Notes under the pieces: model-generated
The model's input: the letters and a program-made list of their open reading frames with translations, nothing else
What the model was told of the DNA's origin: nothing
Database searches by the model: none
Part shown: one piece after another, positions 6,561-11,104 of the stretch
Layout of the letters: each line of letters starts with the position of its first letter
How positions within the stretch are numbered: position 1 is the first letter of the stretch
Program-made: the position numbers and the translations under genes
Assembly: GCA_024644185.1 (NCBI GenBank)
Contig: JAHELM010000038.1
Span: forward strand, 1 to 11,104
Source of the DNA: Rhodospirillales bacterium
GTDB lineage: Bacteria; Pseudomonadota; Alphaproteobacteria; UBA8366; JADFVY01
Direction: 5' to 3'
Length of the DNA stretch: 11,104 bases

Positions 6561-7478
6561 TCAGTCCTTGCTGTCGAGGGGGTGGTGCGCGCGCCAGTGC
6601 CGCGCGATGTCGATGCGGCGGCAGAACCAGACGCGATCGTGCTTCTGCGCATGTTCGATGAACCGCTCCAGCGCGCGGATGCGGCCGGGCCGGCCGATCA
6701 GCCGGCAATGCAGGCCGATCGACATCATCCGCGGGTTTTCGGCGCCTTCGGCATGGAGGGCATCGAAGGCGTCGCGCAGATAGGCGAAAAACTGGTCGCC
6801 GGAATTGAAACCCTGCGGCGTGGCGAAGCGCATGTCGTTGGTGTCCAGCGTATAGGGCACGATCAGATGCGGCCGGCCGGCCATCCGGCTCCAGAACGGC
6901 AGATCGTCGCTGTAATCGTCGGCGTCATAGAGGAACCCGCCCTCCTCGGCGACCAGGCGGCGGGTGTTGACGCTGGTGCGCCCGGTATACCAGCCCAGCG
7001 GCCGTTCCCCCGCGATGCGCGCGATGATCTCGATCGCCTTGTGCAGATGCTCGCGCTCCACCGCCTCCGGCAGATTGGCATAGTCGATCCAGCGATAGCC
7101 GTGGCTGCAGATCTCGTGGCCGTCCTTCAGCGCCACCTCGGCGACGCGGGGGTTGCGCTCCAGCGCCATGGCGACGGCAAAGACCGTGATCGGAATCTGC
7201 CGGTCGCGAAACAGGTCGAGCAGCCGCCAGACGCCCACCCGGCTGCCGTATTCATAGATCGATTCCATGCTCATATGGCGCTGCCCTTCGCGGGGCTGGG
7301 CGCCGACGATTTCCGACAGGAAGGCTTCCGACGCGGCATCGCCATGCAGGATGCAGTTCTCGCCACCTTCCTCGTAATTCATCACGAATTGCACGGCGAC
7401 CCGGGCCCCGCCGGGCCAGTTCGCCCGGGGCGGCGCCGGCCCGTAGCCAATCAGGTCTCGCGGATAGTCCGCCGCCAT
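6561..7478 (-). CDS. puuE: Allantoinase PuuE (polysaccharide-deacetylase-like)
   Basis: PuuE opens the allantoin ring to allantoate. It belongs to the NodB/polysaccharide deacetylase fold and is unrelated to the amidohydrolase-type allantoinase AllB. The 305-residue protein has the characteristic N-terminus YPRDLIGYGPAPP (5-17), then WPGGARVAVQFVMNYEEGGE (21-40), GHEICSHGYRW (120-130), GWYTGRTSVNTRRL (162-175), DADDYSDDLPFW (185-196) and LHCRLIGRPGR (256-266). The start at 7478 is preferred over the upstream ATG at 7514 because it lies behind GGAGAGGTGGGAG and gives the family N-terminus. It is the first gene of the - strand operon puuE-alc-allA and is divergent from the IclR-family regulator, 207 nt away, which probably controls it. 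Confidence 0.95.
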   Translation of the reverse strand: MAADYPRDLIGYGPAPPRANWPGGARVAVQFVMNYEEGGENCILHGDAASEAFLSEIVGAQPREGQRHMSMESIYEYGSRVGVWRLLDLFRDRQIPITVFAVAMALERNPRVAEVALKDGHEICSHGYRWIDYANLPEAVEREHLHKAIEIIARIAGERPLGWYTGRTSVNTRRLVAEEGGFLYDADDYSDDLPFWSRMAGRPHLIVPYTLDTNDMRFATPQGFNSGDQFFAYLRDAFDALHAEGAENPRMMSIGLHCRLIGRPGRIRALERFIEHAQKHDRVWFCRRIDIARHWRAHHPLDSKD

Positions 7479-7509
7479 CTCCCACCTCTCCGGTCCTGAA
7501 TTTTTTCCC

Positions 7510-7515
7510 AGCATA
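7510..7515 (-). promoter_or_regulatory. Possible -10 element (TATGCT) upstream of puuE
   Basis: Read on the - strand, TATGCT lies 31 nt before the puuE ATG. It is a 4-of-6 match to the sigma-70 -10 box. No acceptable -35 hexamer is found at 16-18 nt, so this is only a candidate. A competing candidate, TGTAAT, lies inside the operator at 7642-7637 and would leave a leader of about 150 nt. Confidence 0.2.
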
Positions 7516-7614
7516 GGCCATTCCCGCGCGTCGCGGCATTGCGTTCTCTTTGAAAGTGTTTTCGCGTTCCCGCCGTGACCGGCGCGACGGGACGCTGCAC
7601 GGGCCCGCTTTTTT

Positions 7615-7643
7615 CTGGCATCGGCGGATTTTCGGAATTACAT
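7615..7643 (+). promoter_or_regulatory. Possible promoter of the IclR-family regulator, overlapping the operator
   Basis: CTGGCA (7615-7620, 4 of 6 to the -35 consensus), a 17-nt spacer, then TTACAT (7638-7643, 3 of 6 to the -10 consensus). The -10 falls inside the palindrome, which would suit autorepression. On the - strand the same bases contain TGTAAT (5 of 6), so an overlapping divergent promoter is possible. The matches are modest. Confidence 0.3.
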
Positions 7644-7658
7644 TCCGCCATCCGGAAT
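7633..7658. promoter_or_regulatory. Candidate IclR-type operator: three alternating half-sites
   Basis: CGGAAT-TAC-ATTCCG (7633-7647) is a perfect inverted repeat, 15 bp long. The last half-site is reused in a second one, ATTCCG-CCATC-CGGAAT (7642-7658). The half-sites therefore run CGGAAT, ATTCCG, CGGAAT. The length and the GGAA...TTCC core resemble the 15-bp palindromes known for IclR-family proteins such as IclR and AllR. It lies 39 nt upstream of the regulator start and 155 nt upstream of puuE on the other strand. I infer binding by the adjacent regulator, with autoregulation and control of the puuE operon. Confidence 0.6.
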
Positions 7659-7685
7659 TGACGGTCTTCTCCGCACGGACAGGCT

Positions 7686-8516
7686 ATGGCGCGAATGCCG
7701 AAAACGACCATACGCAAGCGCGACGGACGCGAATCCAGGGGCGGTCAGGTGCAGTCGCTGACCCGCGCCCTGTCGATCATGCGGGTGCTGTCGGAAAGCA
7801 GCGACGGAATGACGCTGACCGATCTGGCGCAGGTGGCGGGGTTGCCGCCCTCGACGACGCACCGTTTGCTGACCACGCTGCAACAGGAACGCTTCGCCCG
7901 CTTCGACGTGTCGACCAGCCTGTGGCAGGTTGGCGTACAAGCCTTCATCGTCGGCAACGCCTTCACGCGCAGCCGTGACGTGGTGACGATGGCGCGCCCC
8001 TTCATGCGGCGGCTGATGGAGGAAAGCGGCGAGACGGTGAACCTCTATCTGGAAAACGAGGGCGAGGCGATCTGCATCGCCCAGATCGAATGCCGGCAAT
8101 TGATGCGGGCCATCGCCCGGCCGGGCGGGCGCATCAGGATGCACTATTCCGGCGCCGGCAAGGCGATTCTGGCCTGGCTGCAGGATTCGCAGCTGACCCG
8201 TATCCTGCAGCGGCACGGGCTGGCGCGCTCCACCGAGCGGACGCTGGATACGCCGGCGCGCCTGCGCGAGGATCTGGGCCGGGTGCGCGCCCGCGGCTAT
8301 GCGCTGGACGACGAGGAGAACGCGGTGGGCCTGCGTTGCGTCGGCGCTCCGATTTTCGACGAGCACGGCATGCCGATGGCCGGGCTGTCGCTGTCCGGCC
8401 CGACGGCGCGCATCGCCGACGACCGGTTGCCGGTGCTGGGCGCGCTGGTGGCGGGAATCGCCGGCGAGATCACCGCCGAACTGGGCGGCCGCCAGCCGGT
8501 ACGCGCCAAGCGCTGA
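7686..8516 (+). CDS. IclR-family transcriptional regulator, AllR-like
   Basis: The 276-residue protein has an N-terminal winged helix with its recognition helices at about 43-65 (TLTDLAQVAGLPPSTTHRLL), then an IclR effector-binding domain from about 95 to 265. The segment SRDVVTMARPFMRRLMEESGETVNL (96-120) closely resembles the corresponding part of E. coli AllR, which represses allantoin genes and responds to glyoxylate and allantoin. Effector-pocket features are present: SGAGKA (155-160), LRCVGAPIFD (216-225, with C218) and GLSLSGP (233-239, with S235 and S237). From memory these align with the glyoxylate-contacting Cys and Ser residues of AllR. The basic N-terminus (about 20 residues) is longer than needed; a second ATG at 7695 is possible. 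Position and similarity suggest it senses a late intermediate of the pathway. Confidence 0.9.
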   Translation: MARMPKTTIRKRDGRESRGGQVQSLTRALSIMRVLSESSDGMTLTDLAQVAGLPPSTTHRLLTTLQQERFARFDVSTSLWQVGVQAFIVGNAFTRSRDVVTMARPFMRRLMEESGETVNLYLENEGEAICIAQIECRQLMRAIARPGGRIRMHYSGAGKAILAWLQDSQLTRILQRHGLARSTERTLDTPARLREDLGRVRARGYALDDEENAVGLRCVGAPIFDEHGMPMAGLSLSGPTARIADDRLPVLGALVAGIAGEITAELGGRQPVRAKR

Positions 8517-8563
8517 GGCGGATTTTGGAAGTGCATCCCGAAGCCGGAACGCAGGGACGCCCG

Positions 8564-9106
8564 TCAGTCGAACATGGCGTCGAGGCGCAGCCGGGCGATC
8601 CGCTCCACCTGATCGGTCGCCGCGGTGAATTCAGCCCCCGGGGTGTTCAGCACGCGGCGTTCGAAAGCGTCGAGGATTTCCGTCCGCGTGCGCCCCTTCA
8701 CCGCCATGATGAAGGGAAAGCTGAAACGCGCCACATAAGCCGCATTCAACTCCTGGAAGCGGGCGAATTCGGCGGCGGTGCAGCGATCGAGGCCGGCGCT
8801 GGACTGTTCGGCGGTCGACTCGGCGGTCAGCGCGCCGGCCACCGCCAGCCGCCCGGCGAGATCGGGATGCGCCAGCAGAACGGCAAGCCGGCGTTCGCGC
8901 GGCGCCGCGCGGAATACCGCGCACATGCGGACATGCAGCCCGGCGGCGCAATCTGTCTCGTCGCCCGCGCCATCGTCCCAGACCTGCTCGGCGATCCACG
9001 GGGAATGTTCGAACACACCGCCGAATTTCGCCACGAAGCTGTCGCGGTCCATCCGGCTGGGCCGTTCCGGCGGCGCGGCATTGCGGTCTTTCTTCGATCC
9101 GGTCAA
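8564..9106 (-). CDS. uraD: OHCU decarboxylase (UraD), apparent TTG start
   Basis: UraD decarboxylates 2-oxo-4-hydroxy-4-carboxy-5-ureidoimidazoline to (S)-allantoin. From the TTG at 9106 the protein has 180 residues. Family marks are DRDSFVAKFGGVFEHSPWIAE (20-40), HPDLAG (80-85, with the catalytic His H80), the STAEQSSAGL segment (97-106) and FPFIMAVKG (130-138). TTG is chosen because GGAGGAGG (9118-9111) sits 4 nt before it, while the upstream in-frame ATG at 9154 has no ribosome site and lies upstream of a probable -10 box; an ATG at 9052 would start right at the conserved core. The 3' end faces the regulator gene (47-nt gap), so uraD is a single-gene unit divergent from hiuH-xdhA. Confidence 0.93.
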   Translation of the reverse strand: MTGSKKDRNAAPPERPSRMDRDSFVAKFGGVFEHSPWIAEQVWDDGAGDETDCAAGLHVRMCAVFRAAPRERRLAVLLAHPDLAGRLAVAGALTAESTAEQSSAGLDRCTAAEFARFQELNAAYVARFSFPFIMAVKGRTRTEILDAFERRVLNTPGAEFTAATDQVERIARLRLDAMFD

Positions 9107-9110
9107 CTTT

Positions 9111-9118
9111 CCTCCTCC
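9111..9118 (-). promoter_or_regulatory. Strong ribosome binding site that decides the uraD TTG start
   Basis: On the - strand GGAGGAGG is followed by AAAG and then TTG. It is the best Shine-Dalgarno match in the window and the reason for calling a TTG start for uraD. Confidence 0.75.
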
Positions 9119-9139
9119 CGCGGCGAGTGTAGCGCCTTT

Positions 9140-9145
9140 TGTATA
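9140..9145 (-). promoter_or_regulatory. Probable -10 element of uraD (TATACA)
   Basis: TATACA on the - strand matches 4 of 6 of the -10 consensus, with a weak TTCAAA upstream (18-nt spacer) as a possible -35. Transcription would start near 9133, giving a leader of about 27 nt that contains the GGAGGAGG site. It overlaps GTATAC (9141-9146), a palindromic core within TTTTGTATACTCC. Confidence 0.4.
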
Positions 9146-9251
9146 CTCCGCCATTCGGTTCCGTTTGAAAGTCCTTCACGATGCGTGACTGTTTCATAGT
9201 GTCGCAGGCAGATGTATCGTAGCGGCAATATCCAAAAAAAATGGCGGATGC

Positions 9252-9278
9252 GGCCGGAGTCCGGAAAGCGATCCGGCC
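9252..9278. promoter_or_regulatory. Inverted repeat in the hiuH leader
   Basis: GGCCGGA (9252-9258) and TCCGGCC (9272-9278) are exact reverse complements around a 13-nt loop, 12 nt upstream of the hiuH ribosome site. It could form a leader hairpin or be an operator. GC-rich 7-bp repeats are common here by chance. I see nothing else firm in the 197-nt uraD-hiuH gap apart from a run of eight A's (9234-9241). Confidence 0.3.
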
Positions 9279-9303
9279 CAGGCCACCGCAGGGAGATCAC
9301 GAG

Positions 9304-9678
9304 ATGGCGGGCGCGGCGCGGCACGGCGGCAGGCTGACCACCCATGTACTCGACACCATGTCCGGGCGGCCCGGCGGCGGGATGCCGATCGAGTTGTTCC
9401 GGCTGTCGGGCGGCGGCCGCGCATTGCTGAAATCGGTGCGCACGAACGATGACGGCCGCTGCGACGCGCCGCTGCTGGACGGCGCCGATTGCGTGGCCGG
9501 CAGCTACGAGCTGGTCTTCCACGTCGCCGCCTATTTCCGCGCCGCCGGCGTCGATCTGCCCGATCCGCCCTTCCTCGATACCGTGCCGGTGCGCTTCGGA
9601 ATTGCCGATCCGGGCCGGCATTATCATGTGCCGCTGCTGATATCGCCCTACGGCTACTCCACCTATCGCGGAAGCTGA
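9304..9678 (+). CDS. hiuH: 5-hydroxyisourate hydrolase (transthyretin-like)
   Basis: HiuH hydrolyses 5-hydroxyisourate, the product of urate oxidation, to OHCU, the substrate of UraD. The 124-residue protein has the N-terminal signature LTTHVLDTMSGRPG (11-24), TNDDGRC (47-53), and the C-terminal signature HYHVPLLISPYGYSTYRGS (106-124), ending in the YRGS tetrapeptide diagnostic of these enzymes as opposed to transthyretin. The expected catalytic residues H14, R52, H108 and the C-terminal Ser are present. The frame also opens at an ATG at 9241, but that start lacks a ribosome site; the ATG at 9304 has GGGAG 8 nt upstream and gives the usual family length. No periplasmic signal peptide is seen. 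xdhA follows after 4 nt. Confidence 0.96.
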   Translation: MAGAARHGGRLTTHVLDTMSGRPGGGMPIELFRLSGGGRALLKSVRTNDDGRCDAPLLDGADCVAGSYELVFHVAAYFRAAGVDLPDPPFLDTVPVRFGIADPGRHYHVPLLISPYGYSTYRGS

Positions 9679-9682
9679 GGCG

Positions 9683-11104
9683 ATGCGCGAAGCGATCCGG
9701 TTCCTCCTGGGCGATCGGCCGGTCGAGCTTCGCGGCATCGATCCGACGACGACGGTCCTCGACTGGCTGCGCCTGGAACGGCGCCGGACGGGGACGAAGG
9801 AAGGCTGCGCCGAGGGCGATTGCGGCGCCTGCACCGTGGTGCTGGCGCGGCCAGAGGGCGACCGTCTGTCGTATCGCGCGGTCAATGCCTGCATCCTGTT
9901 CCTGCCGATGATCGACGGCTGCCAGGTGCTGACGGTCGAGGATATGAAGGACCCTGACGGGGTCTTGCATCCCGCCCAGCAGGCGATGGTCGATTGCCAC
10001 GGGTCGCAATGCGGCTTCTGCACGCCCGGCTTCGTGATGTCGCTGTTTGCCCTGTGGAAGGACGGCGTCGAGCCGGCCGAATCGCGGATCGACGAGGCGC
10101 TGGCCGGCAATCTGTGCCGCTGCACCGGCTATGCGCCGATTGTCGCCGCCGCCCGGCGGATGTACCGGCTGGGCAGCCCGCGCGAGGATCGCTTCGCCAG
10201 GGCCGAGGCGGAAACGCTGGCGCGGCTGCGGGCGCTGGCCGACGGCCGGACACTGGCCGTCGGGCGCGACGGCCGGATGCTGTTCGCGCCGGCGGATGCC
10301 GATGGGCTGGCGGGGCTGCTGCTGGAATACCCGGGGGCACGCATCGTCGCCGGGGCAACCGATGTCGGGCTGTGGGTCACCAAGCAGCTTCGCGACATCG
10401 CGCCGGCGATCTCCATCGGCCGGATCGCCGAATTGCAGACCGTCGAGGACACCGGAGACGGGCTGTCGATCGGCGCCGCCGTCACCTATTCCGGCGCGGC
10501 GGACGCCATCGCCGCGCTGTATCCGGATGCTGCGGAACTGATCCGCCGGATCGGCGGGCGGCAGGTGCGCAACATGGGCACCATCGGCGGCAATATCGCC
10601 AACGGTTCGCCGATCGGCGATTCGCCGCCGCTGCTGATCGCCGCCGGGGCCGCGATCGTGCTGCGGCTGGGGGCGGAACGCAGAACCTTGAAGCTGGAGG
10701 ATTTCTTCGTCGATTACGGGCGCCAGGACCGGCGGCCGGGCGAATTCGTCGAGCGCATCCTGCTGCCGCGCCCGGCGCCGGGCGCGCAATTGCGCTGCTA
10801 CAAGATCGCCAAGCGCCGCGACCAGGACATCAGCGCCGTCTGCGGGGCGTTCAATATGCGTCTTGCGAACGGCCGGGTGGCGGACATCCGCATCGCCTTC
10901 GGCGGCATGGCGGCGATTCCGAAACGGGCCGCGCGGACGGAGGAAGCCCTGTCCGGAAAACCGTGGAATGCCAGGACTGTAGAGGATGCGGCGGCGGCGC
11001 TGGCCGTTGACTTCACGCCGATCGGCGACTGGCGCGCCAGCGCCTGGTACAGGATGCGCATTGCGCAAAATCTGCTGCGCAAATTCCATGTCGAGACGAC
11101 CGGC
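9683..11104 (+). CDS. xdhA: Xanthine dehydrogenase small subunit XdhA, 3' end cut by window
   Basis: XdhA carries the two [2Fe-2S] clusters and FAD of a split xanthine dehydrogenase, which oxidises hypoxanthine/xanthine to urate; the molybdenum subunit XdhB should lie beyond the window. 474 codons are open to the last base, with no stop. The plant-ferredoxin domain has ligands C42, C47, C50 (GCAEGDCGACT) and C70. The second cluster domain has C110, C113 (CGFC) and C145, C147 (CRC). The FAD domain shows IVAGATDVGLWVTK (221-234) and GGRQVRNMGTIGGNIANGSP (291-310), followed by a CO-dehydrogenase flavoprotein-like C-terminal domain. The last residues, LLRKFHVETTG, are close to where the family ends, so only a few codons are missing. 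The start ATG at 9683 has GAGG overlapping the hiuH stop. Confidence 0.95.
   Translation, partial: MREAIRFLLGDRPVELRGIDPTTTVLDWLRLERRRTGTKEGCAEGDCGACTVVLARPEGDRLSYRAVNACILFLPMIDGCQVLTVEDMKDPDGVLHPAQQAMVDCHGSQCGFCTPGFVMSLFALWKDGVEPAESRIDEALAGNLCRCTGYAPIVAAARRMYRLGSPREDRFARAEAETLARLRALADGRTLAVGRDGRMLFAPADADGLAGLLLEYPGARIVAGATDVGLWVTKQLRDIAPAISIGRIAELQTVEDTGDGLSIGAAVTYSGAADAIAALYPDAAELIRRIGGRQVRNMGTIGGNIANGSPIGDSPPLLIAAGAAIVLRLGAERRTLKLEDFFVDYGRQDRRPGEFVERILLPRPAPGAQLRCYKIAKRRDQDISAVCGAFNMRLANGRVADIRIAFGGMAAIPKRAARTEEALSGKPWNARTVEDAAAALAVDFTPIGDWRASAWYRMRIAQNLLRKFHVETTG

Noticed and set aside
5491..6783. 430-residue open frame on the + strand
   Set aside because: It is antisense to allantoicase and flanking genes, which show clear family motifs on the - strand.
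7551..7565. TGAAAGTGTTTTCGC as a second IclR-type site near puuE
   Set aside because: The arms pair over only 4 bp and do not match the CGGAAT half-site.
8517..8563. GCATCCC...GGGACGC hairpin as terminator between the regulator gene and uraD
   Set aside because: The stem has a mismatch, the loop is 14 nt and there is no U-tract on either strand.
9994..11010. 338-residue open frame on the + strand
   Set aside because: It is a shifted-frame shadow of xdhA; the true frame runs from 9683 to the window end with conserved motifs.
9194..11089. 631-residue open frame on the - strand
   Set aside because: It is antisense to hiuH and xdhA, whose cysteine and FAD motifs are intact; the translation is repetitive Arg/Gly/Pro-rich.

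Overview
The window is GC-rich, densely packed bacterial chromosome that looks alphaproteobacterial, most likely from the Rhodospirillales or a close relative. The reasons are the hopanoid genes hpnD/hpnE, the short (HisZ-dependent) form of HisG, and a UPF0262 gene next to hisD, a family I know mainly from Alphaproteobacteria. Species cannot be fixed from this sequence.

Left part (1-4598, all + strand). The 3' end of hpnD is followed 3 nt later by hpnE, the last two steps from farnesyl diphosphate to squalene. After a 74-nt gap comes a tight four-gene unit: hisG, hisD (11-bp overlap), a UPF0262 gene and a low-molecular-weight tyrosine-phosphatase-like gene, with junction gaps of only 4-5 nt in the last two cases. 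The first two genes make histidine; the last two have no established role.

Middle (4599-5057). A gene-poor gap separates convergent transcription units. It holds several hairpins, including a perfect 32-bp inverted repeat around a 12-nt loop. That repeat has the layout of a bidirectional terminator but is longer than termination needs, so it may be a REP-like or MITE-like palindrome.

Right part (5058-11104). This is a purine (urate) catabolism island. On the - strand, puuE (allantoinase), alc (allantoicase) and allA (ureidoglycolate lyase) form an operon with 5-nt and 1-nt junctions. Divergent from puuE is an AllR-like IclR-family regulator, and the shared intergenic region holds alternating CGGAAT/ATTCCG half-sites. 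Next come uraD (OHCU decarboxylase, - strand, apparent TTG start) and, divergent from it, hiuH (5-hydroxyisourate hydrolase) followed after 4 nt by xdhA (xanthine dehydrogenase small subunit, cut by the window end). Together these encode xanthine to urate (XdhA, partner subunit outside the window), then 5-hydroxyisourate to OHCU to allantoin to allantoate to ureidoglycolate to glyoxylate, releasing two ureas. The urate-oxidising enzyme that must link XdhA to HiuH is not in the window.

I found no tRNA, rRNA, CRISPR array, transposase or prophage gene. The gene content is largely recognisable; the points most worth a second look are the palindrome at the his/ure junction, the operator layout upstream of the regulator, and the uncharacterised UPF0262-phosphatase pair.
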